Below, in pieces: positions 8,568 through 17,644 of a DNA stretch of 64,000 nucleotides. A model generated the notes under the pieces. That model made no database searches. It was not told the DNA's origin and saw nothing but the letters and a program-made list of their open reading frames with translations. Source of the DNA: Corynebacterium genitalium ATCC 33030 (lineage in GTDB: Bacteria > Actinomycetota > Actinomycetes > Mycobacteriales > Mycobacteriaceae); contig NZ_CM000961.1 of NCBI RefSeq assembly GCF_000143825.1, forward strand, positions 1,135,348 to 1,199,347. Reading direction: 5' to 3'. Made by a program: the position numbers and the translations under genes. Numbering within the stretch: position 1 is the first letter of the stretch; every line of letters starts with the position of its first letter.

Positions 8568-9767
8568 CTAGCCAGCGAAAGCGCCGACGCCGGTGATGGA
8601 CTTGCCCACGATGAGGGACTGCATGGTGTCGGTGCCCTCGTAGGTGTGCAGCGCCTCAATGTCGGCGTGGTGGCGGGCCACGTCGTTCTCCAGCAGGATG
8701 CCCACGCCGCCGAACATGTCGCGTGCGTCAGCGGAGATCTTGCGGGCCGCGCGGGTGCAGTGGACCTTGGCCAGGGCGGCCTGCTGCTCGGTGATCTCAC
8801 CGGACTCTTCCAGCTCGAGCAGGCGGCGGCAGTACAGAAACATCGAGGTCAGGTCCTGCAGCATGTCAGCCAGGCGCTGCTGGATGATCTGGTTCTTCAC
8901 CAGCGGGCGGCCGAACTGGGTGCGGCGCTGCGCGTAGTCCAGGGCCTTCTCGTAGCAGTCGGTGGCCAGACCCAGGGAGGCCCATGCCACGGAGATGCGG
9001 GTGCCGGCCAAGACCTTCGCAGTGTCGCGGAAAGAGTTCGCGTTTGGCAGGCGACGGTCCTCGGAGACGCGGACGTTGTTGAGCTTGATGTGCGCCTGCG
9101 GGATGCCGCGCAGGGACGCCTTGCCCGTGATGGTCTCAGCCTCGTAGCCGTCCTGGTCCTGGTCGACGATGAAGCCCTTGACCTGGCCATCGGAGGTGTC
9201 ACGCGCCCACACAACGGCGATGTGGCCGACGGAACCGTGGCCGATCCACTTCTTCTCGCCGTTGATGACCCACTCGTCGCCGTCGCGCTCGGCGGTGGTC
9301 TCCAGGCCGATGGAGTCAGAACCGTGGTCCGGCTCGGTCAGCGCGAAGGCGCCGCGGATCTCCAGCTTGGACATGGCCTTGAGGTACTTCGCCTTCTGCT
9401 CCTCAGAGCCGCACATGGCGATGGACTGCATAGCCAGACCACCCTGAACACCGAAAGCAGTGCCGAGGGATGCGTCGGTACGCGCGAGCTCGAACGCCAT
9501 GAGGCGTGCAGCGCGTACAGACATGTGGGGCTCGCCCTCGATGTCGATGCCGTCGCGGACCAGGCCGCGCTTACCGGCTTCTTCGACGACGTGGAGCTGG
9601 TATTCGGCCTTCTCCCAACCCTCGTTCACATACGGGCGGGCGTAGTCACAGAAGTCGCGGGCCTTCTTCCACCACTCCAGATCTTCGCCCTCGACGTCGG
9701 CGAATACCTGGTAGTAGTCGGTTTTCGGATCCAGCAGCTCGTGGACTGGGTTCTGGCTGTCAGCCAT
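8568..9767 (-). CDS. Acyl-CoA dehydrogenase (tandem copy 1)
   Basis: A 399-residue acyl-CoA dehydrogenase, upstream partner of the duplicate at 7248-8456. It carries the same motifs: FALTEPDHGSDSIGLET, WVINGEKKWIGHGSVGH, LVKNQIIQQRLADMLQD, ISADARDMFGGVGILLEN and YEGTDTMQSLIVGKSITG. Differences near the start of the substrate-binding half (TAFGVQGGLAMQSIAMCG instead of TAHIVQSGLAMRSISECG) suggest altered acyl specificity. It is separated from its copy by 111 nt and lies downstream of the acyl-CoA synthetase, so the three genes form a synthetase-dehydrogenase-dehydrogenase unit for fatty-acid entry and first oxidation. Confidence 0.93.
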   Translation of the reverse strand: MADSQNPVHELLDPKTDYYQVFADVEGEDLEWWKKARDFCDYARPYVNEGWEKAEYQLHVVEEAGKRGLVRDGIDIEGEPHMSVRAARLMAFELARTDASLGTAFGVQGGLAMQSIAMCGSEEQKAKYLKAMSKLEIRGAFALTEPDHGSDSIGLETTAERDGDEWVINGEKKWIGHGSVGHIAVVWARDTSDGQVKGFIVDQDQDGYEAETITGKASLRGIPQAHIKLNNVRVSEDRRLPNANSFRDTAKVLAGTRISVAWASLGLATDCYEKALDYAQRRTQFGRPLVKNQIIQQRLADMLQDLTSMFLYCRRLLELEESGEITEQQAALAKVHCTRAARKISADARDMFGGVGILLENDVARHHADIEALHTYEGTDTMQSLIVGKSITGVGAFAG

Positions 9768-9889
9768 CTTTGCCCTCTTTTCTCAAAAATGTGGAGCGAA
9801 ACAATTCCGCCCTTAATTGTGACCTTTATCGCAGAATTTATCAAACGATTCGAGCGCCAATTCGCTGTGGGATTTCTCCCATCAACCCC

Positions 9890-11404
9890 TTAGCTTTCCA
9901 GCGGAATATCGCGCAGTTCTTTGCGCAGAATCTTGCCGGTCGGATTCTTCGGGATCTGGTCGATGAACGTCACCGCGCGGATCTTCTTGTACGGGGTAAC
10001 GCGCTCGGCGACCCAGTCCATCAACTCCTCCTCGCTCAAGGACGCGCCCTGTTGCAGGACGACGAACGCGCGCGGGATTTCCAGGCCGTCGCGGTCGACG
10101 CCGACCACCCCGGCGTCTGCAACCGCGTCGTGGGTGAGCAGGAGTGCTTCGAGTTCAGCCGGTGCGACTTGGTAGCCCTTGTACTTGATCACTTCCTTGG
10201 CGCGGTCGACGATGTAGAGGTGGCCGTTGTCTGCGGCGCGGGCGACGTCGCCGGTGCGGAGCCAGTCGTCGTCAAGCAATGTTTCGCGCGTGGCTTCTTC
10301 ATTGTTGAGGTAACCGCGCATGACCTGGGGTCCGCGCACGAGCAGCTCGCCGGACTCGCCCTTCGGGAGGTCTTCGAGGGTCTCGATGTCTACGATGCGG
10401 CACTCGGTGTTCGGTACGGGGAAGCCGATGGAGCCGGGGTTGGTCTCGCCGTGGATGCCAATGCACACCGCGGGAGAGGTTTCCGTCATGCCGTAGCCCT
10501 GCACAAACGTGGTGCCCAGGCGGCGTTCGACGGCGCGGGCCACTTCCTCATCGAGCGGCGCAGCACCCGAGAACATGATCTTGTTCGCGGCAAAGCCCTC
10601 CGGGGTGACGGCGGGGTGCTTTGCCAGTGCGACGGCCATCGGGGGAGCGACGAAGGTGAGCTCGATGTCGTGGTCGCCGTGCGCGCTCAGGAAGACATCC
10701 AAGTCGAATTTCGGCAGAGTGTGCACGTTCCAGCGCAGCTGCAGCGGTGCAAGCAGTAGCGCGGTCATGCCGTAAATGTGGGAAAACGGCAGGGGAGACA
10801 GGGTGTTGACGTGCTTGTCCATCCCGTTGCGCTCGAGCATGGACACGGCCTGCAGGACGTTGGACGTGAGGTTGCTGTGGGAGAGCATGACACCCTTCGG
10901 CAACCCGGTAGTGCCGGAGGAGAACGGCACTGACGCGAGCGCGCTGCCATCGACGCTCAGCTCGGGTGCGGGCAGTCGCTTTTCGACGATTCCCGCCAAC
11001 TCGTGATCCCACACATGCTTGTCATGCCCTACGTCGGCCACACCGATGAACAGGTCTGCCCCGGCCATTGTGGCCACCTTCTCCACGTCAGCGTCGTTCA
11101 GCAGCACGCCGATCGGGTTGACCGTGGCCCCGGCGCGGAAAATGCCGAACAAGGCTGCGGCGAAGTTGATGGAGTTCGGGATCTGCAGCGTGACCACGTT
11201 GCCGGGGCCGATACCGCGGTCAGCCAAATACCCGGCGATAGCGTCTGCCATCTCCTGCAGCTGTGCGTACGTGACGGTGTCGCCGGTGGTCAGCTCGGTG
11301 ATCGCGGTGCGCTGGGCGTCATCGCCGGAAAGGTCGTTGAAGATGAGGTCGTAGACGGAGCCGCCGAACAGCTCAAGGTCCGGGTACGGGCTGGAATAGA
11401 TCAT
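9890..11404 (-). CDS. Acyl-CoA synthetase / AMP-dependent ligase
   Basis: A 504-residue member of the ANL (acyl/aryl-CoA synthetase) superfamily that activates a carboxylic acid with ATP and CoA. Motifs: P-loop SSGTTGLPKGVMLSH (about residues 160-174), GYGMTETSP (about 301-309), LRTGDVA (about 382-388), YIVDRAKEVIKYKGYQV (hinge and A8) and the A10 lysine in PKNPTGKILRKEL. The family resembles 4-coumarate-CoA ligase and FadD35-type enzymes. ATG 11404 is chosen because AAAGG lies 9-10 nt upstream; an in-frame TTG 11425 would add 7 residues. The two dehydrogenases follow on the same strand after a 122-nt gap. Confidence 0.92.
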   Translation of the reverse strand: MIYSSPYPDLELFGGSVYDLIFNDLSGDDAQRTAITELTTGDTVTYAQLQEMADAIAGYLADRGIGPGNVVTLQIPNSINFAAALFGIFRAGATVNPIGVLLNDADVEKVATMAGADLFIGVADVGHDKHVWDHELAGIVEKRLPAPELSVDGSALASVPFSSGTTGLPKGVMLSHSNLTSNVLQAVSMLERNGMDKHVNTLSPLPFSHIYGMTALLLAPLQLRWNVHTLPKFDLDVFLSAHGDHDIELTFVAPPMAVALAKHPAVTPEGFAANKIMFSGAAPLDEEVARAVERRLGTTFVQGYGMTETSPAVCIGIHGETNPGSIGFPVPNTECRIVDIETLEDLPKGESGELLVRGPQVMRGYLNNEEATRETLLDDDWLRTGDVARAADNGHLYIVDRAKEVIKYKGYQVAPAELEALLLTHDAVADAGVVGVDRDGLEIPRAFVVLQQGASLSEEELMDWVAERVTPYKKIRAVTFIDQIPKNPTGKILRKELRDIPLES

Positions 11405-11608
11405 GGAGTCTGGCCTTTCAGTCAATGGTCTCGCGCATGGATGCCGCGGGGAAAGATGGGTCCGCGGCAGTACTTCGCATAATAAAACAATTAGCCCCCT
11501 GAATGTGAGGTAAGTCGCTTTTTCTTTCTAGTGAGAAACGGTTAACGTTTCTCTGCTGCTTCAACGCTCGCCGGGCCAGCGAAAACACTGTGAAGTAGGG
11601 TGTGGTTC
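11405..11608. other. Gap between divergent genes
   Basis: About 200 nt, comparatively AT-rich around 11475-11545. It must hold the promoter of the acyl-CoA synthetase operon on the minus strand and of the small membrane protein on the plus strand. I see no strong box or operator. Confidence 0.4.
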
Positions 11609-11914
11609 ATGCAAGCTGCCTCCTTGATCTTTGCGGCCGTGTTCTCATTGGTCGCTATCGTCGGCGTGTTCCTGGATCTGCCCACCTGGATTTCCGTCGC
11701 CGCGCTTGCGGCCGCGGCCCTGTTCCTGGTGCTCGGCCTGGCAGATAAGTACCGGCAGATGGAGCGCACGTCGATCGAGCTCGACAGCGAGCAGCGCGCC
11801 ACCATTGAGCGCATGAAGAAGGAGGGCAACCACGATATGGCGGCCCGCCAGGTGCAGTTGTGGTTCCGGAACACCAGCTACGAAGATGCAGCAGCCGTGG
11901 TGCGCGAGCTGTAG
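11609..11914 (+). CDS. Small membrane protein upstream of ndk
   Basis: A 101-residue protein with two predicted membrane spans in the first 50 residues ([20 protein letters not shown] and [18 protein letters not shown]), then a charged cytoplasmic tail of about 50 residues containing a likely helix rich in Glu, Arg and Met. I do not recognise the family. Position just before ndk recalls the small DUF4233-type membrane proteins found there in actinobacteria, but the span number does not fit well. ATG 11609 is chosen with GTAGGG 8 nt upstream; a GTG at 11600 is also in frame. Function unknown. Confidence 0.7.
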   Translation: MQAASLIFAAVFSLVAIVGVFLDLPTWISVAALAAAALFLVLGLADKYRQMERTSIELDSEQRATIERMKKEGNHDMAARQVQLWFRNTSYEDAAAVVREL

Positions 11915-11924
11915 CGTCATCCCG

Positions 11925-11940
11925 TAGGCTGGAACGCATG
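11925..11940 (+). promoter_or_regulatory. Leaderless-type promoter of ndk
   Basis: TAGGCT (11925-11930) is 7 nt before the ndk ATG, and there is no ribosome site. Identical boxes at the same spacing precede other genes in this window. Confidence 0.6.
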
Positions 11941-12348
11941 ACTGAACGCACTCTGATTCTGATTAAGCCCGACGGTGTGGCAAACGGCCACGTCGGCGAG
12001 ATCATCACCCGCATCGAGCGCAAGGGCCTCAAGCTCGTCGAGATGGACCTGCGTACCGCTGACCGCGAGACCGCTGAGAAGCATTACGAGGAGCACAAGG
12101 ACAAGCCGTTCTTCGGTGAGCTCGTGGACTTCATCACCTCCGCTCCGCTGGTCGCTGGCATCGTCGAGGGCGAGTCTGCAATCGCCGCGTGGCGTCAGCT
12201 CGCCGGTGGCACCCACCCGGTGGAGAAGGCCACCCCGGGCACCATCCGTGGTGACTTCGCCTTGACCGTCGGTGAGAACGTGGTGCACGGCTCCGACTCG
12301 CCGGAATCCGCTGAGCGCGAGATCGCGATCTGGTTCCCGAACCTCTAA
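11938..12348 (+). CDS. ndk: Nucleoside diphosphate kinase
   Basis: A 136-residue kinase that equilibrates NTP pools by passing the gamma-phosphate through a phosphohistidine. The N-terminus [13 protein letters not shown] and the active-site segment NVVHGSDS with the phosphorylated His near residue 116 are diagnostic, and length is normal for the family. The frame stays open upstream to 11860, but the conserved N-terminus fixes ATG 11938. It lies immediately upstream of the phoD and rne genes, matching the ndk-rne neighbourhood of corynebacteria and mycobacteria apart from the phosphatase between them. Confidence 0.97.
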   Translation: MTERTLILIKPDGVANGHVGEIITRIERKGLKLVEMDLRTADRETAEKHYEEHKDKPFFGELVDFITSAPLVAGIVEGESAIAAWRQLAGGTHPVEKATPGTIRGDFALTVGENVVHGSDSPESAEREIAIWFPNL

Positions 12349-12388
12349 AGCCTCACTCGGTTAATGGCACGTGAACTCGTGCCGAACA

Positions 12389-12440
12389 GTCCCCGATGAA
12401 CTGCTGCTCCGGTTGCAGCTCTTCATCGGGGACTTGATTC
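12389..12440 (+). terminator. Terminator of ndk
   Basis: A perfect 12-bp stem GTCCCCGATGAA (12389-12400) / TTCATCGGGGAC (12422-12433), with CTGC/GCAG pairing inside the loop and TTGATTC after it. It ends only 14 nt before the phoD ATG; GATTCT (12436-12441), 6 nt before that ATG, may be the -10 of a leaderless phoD transcript. Confidence 0.8.
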
Positions 12441-12447
12441 TTAGTGC

Positions 12448-14139
12448 ATGACTTCCCAGAATCTTCCCCGCCGTCGTTTTCTGGCCGGTTCGGCGACGGC
12501 TGCTGCAGCCGCTGCCGTCGGAACGCAAGCAGTCGCTCACGCGCAATCCTCTTCTTCTGCACTGTCCTCGGCGCGTTTGCCGAAGGCCCCGGCCCCTAAG
12601 CCGTGGTCGGTGTTCATGCACGGCGTTGCTTCGGGTGACCCACTGCCGGATTCGGTGATCATCTGGACCCGCGTGAGTGTGTCCCCAGAGGCTGCGCCGG
12701 GATCTGAAAAAGGTGAAGATGCGGATGTGACCTGGGAGATTGCCACCGACGACGCGTTCGCGAACATTGTCCGCAGTGGCTCGGCCCGCACTACCGCAGT
12801 TACCGACCACACCGTCAAGGTGGACCCGCGTGGCCTGCAGCCGGGGACGGAGTACTTCTACCGCTTCCGCTACAAAGACACCATCTCTCCGGTGGGCAAG
12901 ACGCGCACCGCGCCCGCGTCCAACGCTGACATCAACGAGTACAAGCTCGTTGTTGCGTCCTGCGCCAACTACGAGTGCGGCTACTTCACCGCGTACCGTG
13001 ACATGGCTGAGCGCGCCGAAGCTGGCGGGGTCGATGTCGTGGTCTTCCTCGGTGACTACATCTACGAGTACCCGACGGGGGAGTACGCCGGTAAGTCCGG
13101 TGTCTCCCGCCCGCACCACCCGGCGCACGAGATTGTGACGCTGGCGGACTACCGCATCCGTTACGGCCGCTACCGCACTGACGAGCACCTGCAGCGCGCG
13201 CACGCTGCAGCGCCGTGGGTGGTTGTGTGGGACGACCATGAGACTGCCAATGACTCCTGGGTTGGTGGCGCCGAGAACCACACCCCTGGCGAGGAAGGTG
13301 AGTGGAAGGTCCGCGAGTCGGCCGCGCACCAGGCCTACTTCGAGTGGCTTCCGGTGCGCGCCACCCGCCCGTCGCAAGGCGGTCACATCTATCGTTCGTA
13401 CCGCTTCGGTAACCTGCTGCAGCTGACGATGATGGACCTGCGCTCCTACCGCGATGAGCAGGCGAAAACGTTCAGCAAGAAGATTGACGCACCGGAGCGC
13501 ACCATGCTCGGCTCGGAGCAGTTCAACTGGCTCAAGGGTCAGGTCGAATCCGCCGACACCACATGGAATGTGCTGGGTAACTCGGTGATGATTTCCCGCA
13601 TGGAGATCGGCCACCTGCCGAACACGACTGAGCAGAACCGTACCGCGAACTACGCCATCGACGAGTTCACCCAGTCCGCCGGCCTGGCTGTGAACACTGA
13701 CCAGTGGGACGGCTACCGCGCTGAGCGCGCCAAGCTGTTCAACATTCTCACCAACACCAAGGCGCACACGCTGTTCCTCACCGGCGACATTCACTCTGAG
13801 TGGGCGCACTCCGTGCAGCACAACGGGCTGGAAATCGGCGCGGAGATGGTGTGCTCTTCGATCACCGCGCCCAATGTGGACGAGATTGTCACGCAGTACA
13901 CCCGCACGTACACGCCTGAGGACAACCCGGTCACCCACCTGGTGGAGCAGGTCATGTACTCGGCGAACCCGTGGGTAAACCACGTCGACTTCGATTCGCA
14001 CGGTTACGGCATTGCGCGCGTGCAGAAGGACCGTGTGATCATGGATTTCTACCGCGTGTCCAACGTCGAAGACCCGGGCGCGTCGGCGCGTCTCGCGGTT
14101 TCGCGGACATGGGTGCCGGGTCAGGGCTTCCAGCAATAA
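12448..14139 (+). CDS. phoD: PhoD-type alkaline phosphatase / phosphodiesterase, Tat-exported
   Basis: A 563-residue secreted metallophosphatase of the PhoD family (Ca/Fe-dependent phosphomonoesterase or diesterase). The N-terminus has a twin-arginine signal with LPRRRFLAG and an Ala-rich core ending near AVAHAQ (about residue 32). An N-terminal fibronectin-like domain (HGVASGDPLPDSVIIWTRV) precedes the catalytic domain with metal-ligand motifs VVFLGDYIYEY, VWDDHETANDSW and LFLTGDIHSEW. It is probably active outside the membrane and phosphate-responsive as in relatives, though I see no clear PhoP box. It sits between the ndk terminator and rne. Confidence 0.93.
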   Translation: MTSQNLPRRRFLAGSATAAAAAAVGTQAVAHAQSSSSALSSARLPKAPAPKPWSVFMHGVASGDPLPDSVIIWTRVSVSPEAAPGSEKGEDADVTWEIATDDAFANIVRSGSARTTAVTDHTVKVDPRGLQPGTEYFYRFRYKDTISPVGKTRTAPASNADINEYKLVVASCANYECGYFTAYRDMAERAEAGGVDVVVFLGDYIYEYPTGEYAGKSGVSRPHHPAHEIVTLADYRIRYGRYRTDEHLQRAHAAAPWVVVWDDHETANDSWVGGAENHTPGEEGEWKVRESAAHQAYFEWLPVRATRPSQGGHIYRSYRFGNLLQLTMMDLRSYRDEQAKTFSKKIDAPERTMLGSEQFNWLKGQVESADTTWNVLGNSVMISRMEIGHLPNTTEQNRTANYAIDEFTQSAGLAVNTDQWDGYRAERAKLFNILTNTKAHTLFLTGDIHSEWAHSVQHNGLEIGAEMVCSSITAPNVDEIVTQYTRTYTPEDNPVTHLVEQVMYSANPWVNHVDFDSHGYGIARVQKDRVIMDFYRVSNVEDPGASARLAVSRTWVPGQGFQQ

Positions 14140-14211
14140 GCTTATCGACGTCTCTACCCCGCCCGGCTTCCCACCACACCCAGCTCCGTATGCCACAATG
14201 GTTGCTGAACT

Positions 14212-14405
14212 ATATGCCTTTCGTGGCATATGAATGTTCATCAAGCTTTGTACGAGAATCGTTCACTGCGCGGAGCTGACTGTCGGCTAGAAGCTAGCAG
14301 CGCTGTGCGGCGGCGGTGGGAGAGAACCTGCTATTGGTTGTTCCCACCAGCGCCCGGCGGGGATAGTCGCTCACGCGCGGCAATTCAATAGGAGATGTTC
14401 TTTCC
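14212..14405 (+). promoter_or_regulatory. Structured leader upstream of rne
   Basis: The 266-nt gap before rne contains ATATGCC (14212-14218) / GGCATAT (14225-14231), and a stronger nested stem GGTGGGA (14315-14321) + AACC (14325-14328) pairing with GGTT (14336-14339) + TCCCACC (14342-14348). The ribosome site AGGAGA lies just before the GTG start. RNase E mRNAs are autoregulated through leader structure in E. coli; a similar role here is inference. Confidence 0.5.
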
Positions 14406-17400
14406 GTGGCTGACAGCGACGAAAACACCACCACTGAGGTGTCCTCCGCGGCGCCGGCGCAGAAAAAGACAACGAAAAAATCTGCGGTAAAATCCACCAA
14501 GAAAACAGCAAAGAAGTCGACTAAGACGGCGAGAAAGACGGCCAAGAAATCATCACGGCGTGCTGCTAAGAAGTCGACATCGAGTTCAGAGCAGCATAAC
14601 GAAACGCAGGCAGCTGAACAGTCCGCTACTCCGCTGTACGACCGTTCCCGTCTCGGTGAGAAGACCCGAGTCTTCGCCTTGGCGAAAGAGCTGGGCATGT
14701 CCTCGAAGGACCTGGTCGTCGCGCTCAACGAGCTGGGCATGGTGAAGGTGGCGCAGTCCTCGTTGACACGCGCGGAAACCGAGCAGCTTCTTGACGCTTT
14801 GGAGTCCCAGCCCAGCTCCTCCGACGACAAGATCCGCGAGCGCGTCCGCAAGGATGTGGCCAACGAGATCAACCAGATCGAGGAGAAGGTCGAGGCTGAT
14901 CTCGAGTCTGCCGGGGTTGCGGAACCCGCTGACGAAGACAGCGACGACACCGACGAGACGGATGACGCTGAAGTCTTGTACGACGTCGAACCTGACGTGA
15001 CCCCGGCCCCGGAGGATGATGACGAAGATTCCGCCACGGGCCTCTACGCGCCGGTGTTCAAGGCGGCGCCGCGGTCGTCGCGGAGGAGGGCGAGTCGCTC
15101 GTCGGAAAGCGATGCGAAGGGCACCGAGCAGACGCAGGACGCCCCGGGCGACGCTGCCGACGCAGGATCCAGCGAGGCGAGCGAGGACAGCGAGGACTCC
15201 GGGTCCAAATCGAAGCGTCGTAGTTCGCGCAAGACCAGCCGCAAGCGCACCGAGAAGCAGGACAATGCCGAGCCCGAGCAGATCGACGAGCCGAAGGCCA
15301 TCAAGGGGTCTTCGCGTCTAGAAGCGCAGCGCCGCCGTCGCACTGAGCGCCGCGAAGAAGATCGCAACCGTTCGCGCGTGGTGTCCCAGGCGGAATTCCT
15401 TGCGCGCCGCGAGTCGGTCGAGCGCACCATGGTCGTGCGGGAGCGTTCGCGTCACGACGGCCCCGGCAAAATCACCGAAGTCGGCGTCCTGGAAGATGGC
15501 CTGTTGGTGGAGCACTTCGTTGACTCCGACGACAGTGCTTCGATGATCGGCAACATTTACCTGGGGCGTGTGCAGAACGTACTGCCCAGCATGGAAGCTG
15601 CGTTCATCGATATCGGCCAGGGCCGCAACGGCGTGCTCTACGCTGGCGAAGTCGACTGGAAGGCTGCCGGCCTCGGCGGTCGCGCGCGCCGCATCGAGCA
15701 GGCGCTCAAGTCCGGTGACCAGGTGTTGGTGCAGGTGACCAAGGACCCAGTCGGCCACAAGGGCGCGCGCCTGACTACGCAGATCTCCTTGGCGGGCCGC
15801 TACTTGGTCTACGTGCCGGGCGGGCACAGTGCCGGAATTTCGCGCAAGCTTCCGGCCCCGGAGCGCAAGCGGTTGAAGGACATTCTGGTCAAGGTCGTTC
15901 CGGGTAAGGGCGGGGCGATCATCCGCACGGCCGCTGAAGGCGTGCCAGAAGAGGCCATTGCCGCGGACGTGAAGCGTCTGCACACCCAATGGCAGACCAT
16001 TAGGCAGCAGTCGGAGCAGGAGAAGAAGTCGAAGGGTTCCAAACCGGTCACGTTGTACGAGGAGCCGCGTCTGCTGGTCAAGGTCGTCCGCGACCTGTTC
16101 AACGAGGACTTCCAGCAGCTCGTTGTCGACGGCAAGAAGCCGTGGAACGTGGTGAGCAACTATGTCGAGTCCGTCGCCCCGGATCTCGCTGACAGGCTCG
16201 AGCTGTTCGACCGGGGCGACCACGACGGCCAGGACGTATTCGAGGTCTACCGTGTCGACGAGCAGATTCAGAAGGCTCTGTCGCGCACTGTGTGGCTGCC
16301 GTCCGGCGGCACCTTGGTGATCGACCGGACCGAGGCCATGACTGTTATCGACGTCAACACCGGCAAGTTCACCGGTTCCGGCGGTTCGCTGGAGGAGACG
16401 GTCACGTCGAACAATATGGAGGCGGCCGAGGAAATTGTCCGCCAGCTGCGTCTGCGCGACATCGGCGGCATGATCATCATCGACTTCATCGACATGATCT
16501 TGCCCGAGAACCAGGAACTGGTGCTGCGCCGCTTCAAGGAGGCACTCGGCCGCGACCGCACGCGCCACCAGGTCTCCGAGGTCACCTCGTTGGGCCTGGT
16601 TCAGCTCACGCGCAAGCGCCTCGGCACAGGGCTCGTGGAGACGTTCTCGACGAAGTGCGAGTGCTGCGACGGCCGGGGCATTGTGCTTTCCGACGATCCC
16701 GTCAGCGCAACCGATTCACGCGACGACGCTTCGGGTCGTGGCGGCCGCCGCGGGAACCAATCCCGCCGCCGCAAGCCGGCGCAGGATCCGGCGGGCCACC
16801 CGGCAGCTCTGGCCATGCAGGGCCGTGACGATGATCCTTCCCAGGAGTCCGGGCGGGACACCGAGAATGACGTAGAGAAGGACGTGGAGCAGCTCGAAGA
16901 GCTTGCCGACGCTGTCGTGATCACCAACGACCCAGTCGAACCCATCGACACGAGCGACACAAGCGATACCGACGATTCCTCCGATGAGGACCGGCCGAAG
17001 CGACGCTCCTCCCGCCGCCGCGGTCGACGCGGCAGCGGCCGCGGCAAGGGTCGCCCGCAGCAGGAGACCACCGACGCCCAGGACACGCCCGAGGATTCTT
17101 CCGGTCGGGACGACGAGGACGCGTCCGAACCGGCGAAGACGTACGAGGAAGCTGTCGAGGAATTCGAGCGATCGCCGCGCCGCAAGCGCAACACTCGCGG
17201 CAACTCCACGTCGGATCACCGCCCGCGCCGGGAGGACTACGAGCAGGCTGAAGCGGAAGATGACCAACCGGACGATTCCGCTGAAAGCGCGCAGCCCCGC
17301 ACGTCTGATCCGGGCCGTGCGCCGGAGCGCGGCTCCCGCGGTCGTCGCCGGGCGACCCGTCGCACCACGGCTGGGCGCGATACGGCACGGCAGCCGGTGA

Positions 17401-17528
17401 ACGAGAAGCCGATGCAGCGCCAGGATCCGGCCAAGAAGTCGAGTGGCAAGGCTGCGCCGCAGCAAAGCGACCAGCCGGCCCAAACCCGCTCCCGCGGGCG
17501 TCGGCGCGCTACCCGTCGCACCAGCTAG
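14406..17528 (+). CDS. rne: Ribonuclease E/G
   Basis: A 1040-residue endoribonuclease for mRNA decay and rRNA processing. Order: Lys/Ala-rich basic stretch (about 18-58); an IF2-N-like segment TRVFALAKELGMSSKDLVVAL (key residues at about 87-107); acidic then Arg-rich linker (about 140-340); S1 region with GNIYLGRVQNVLPSMEAAFID (about 381-401); catalytic core with the Mg-binding Asp in MTVIDVNTGKF (about 643-653) and in MIIIDFIDM; zinc-link cysteines KCECCDG (about 750-756); a long disordered acidic/Arg-rich tail with two RGRRRATRRT motifs. The catalytic core is central, as in actinobacterial enzymes. GTG start with AGGAGA upstream. Confidence 0.95.
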   Translation: MADSDENTTTEVSSAAPAQKKTTKKSAVKSTKKTAKKSTKTARKTAKKSSRRAAKKSTSSSEQHNETQAAEQSATPLYDRSRLGEKTRVFALAKELGMSSKDLVVALNELGMVKVAQSSLTRAETEQLLDALESQPSSSDDKIRERVRKDVANEINQIEEKVEADLESAGVAEPADEDSDDTDETDDAEVLYDVEPDVTPAPEDDDEDSATGLYAPVFKAAPRSSRRRASRSSESDAKGTEQTQDAPGDAADAGSSEASEDSEDSGSKSKRRSSRKTSRKRTEKQDNAEPEQIDEPKAIKGSSRLEAQRRRRTERREEDRNRSRVVSQAEFLARRESVERTMVVRERSRHDGPGKITEVGVLEDGLLVEHFVDSDDSASMIGNIYLGRVQNVLPSMEAAFIDIGQGRNGVLYAGEVDWKAAGLGGRARRIEQALKSGDQVLVQVTKDPVGHKGARLTTQISLAGRYLVYVPGGHSAGISRKLPAPERKRLKDILVKVVPGKGGAIIRTAAEGVPEEAIAADVKRLHTQWQTIRQQSEQEKKSKGSKPVTLYEEPRLLVKVVRDLFNEDFQQLVVDGKKPWNVVSNYVESVAPDLADRLELFDRGDHDGQDVFEVYRVDEQIQKALSRTVWLPSGGTLVIDRTEAMTVIDVNTGKFTGSGGSLEETVTSNNMEAAEEIVRQLRLRDIGGMIIIDFIDMILPENQELVLRRFKEALGRDRTRHQVSEVTSLGLVQLTRKRLGTGLVETFSTKCECCDGRGIVLSDDPVSATDSRDDASGRGGRRGNQSRRRKPAQDPAGHPAALAMQGRDDDPSQESGRDTENDVEKDVEQLEELADAVVITNDPVEPIDTSDTSDTDDSSDEDRPKRRSSRRRGRRGSGRGKGRPQQETTDAQDTPEDSSGRDDEDASEPAKTYEEAVEEFERSPRRKRNTRGNSTSDHRPRREDYEQAEAEDDQPDDSAESAQPRTSDPGRAPERGSRGRRRATRRTTAGRDTARQPVNEKPMQRQDPAKKSSGKAAPQQSDQPAQTRSRGRRRATRRTS

Positions 17529-17594
17529 TTGAACCGAGGAGAACCGGTGGGGGCCGTTAAATCGCGGCTCCCACTAAACGCCCGCCAATGACTG

Positions 17595-17622
17595 AAGCCC
17601 CCTTCCCAGCGGGAGGGGGCTT
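17595..17622. terminator. Terminator between convergent rne and the repeat-protein gene
   Basis: A perfect 9-bp stem AAGCCCCCT (17595-17603) / AGGGGGCTT (17614-17622), with CCC/GGG adding to it. It could serve both strands. Confidence 0.8.
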
Positions 17623-17644
17623 AGCCGTTAGCTAGCGGTCGTGC

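Noticed and set aside
8388..9893. A 501-codon open frame on the plus strand over the acyl-CoA dehydrogenase genes (also 7230-8201)
   Set aside because: It is the mirror of codons with G/C third positions in the real genes. It has no ribosome site and no protein family character.
12389..12447. Riboswitch or attenuator controlling phoD
   Set aside because: The 12-bp stem sits right after ndk and ahead of a possible phoD -10, so a plain terminator explains it.
12361..14244. A 627-codon frame on the minus strand opposite phoD
   Set aside because: Composition-driven antisense frame; the plus-strand gene has a Tat signal and full catalytic motifs.
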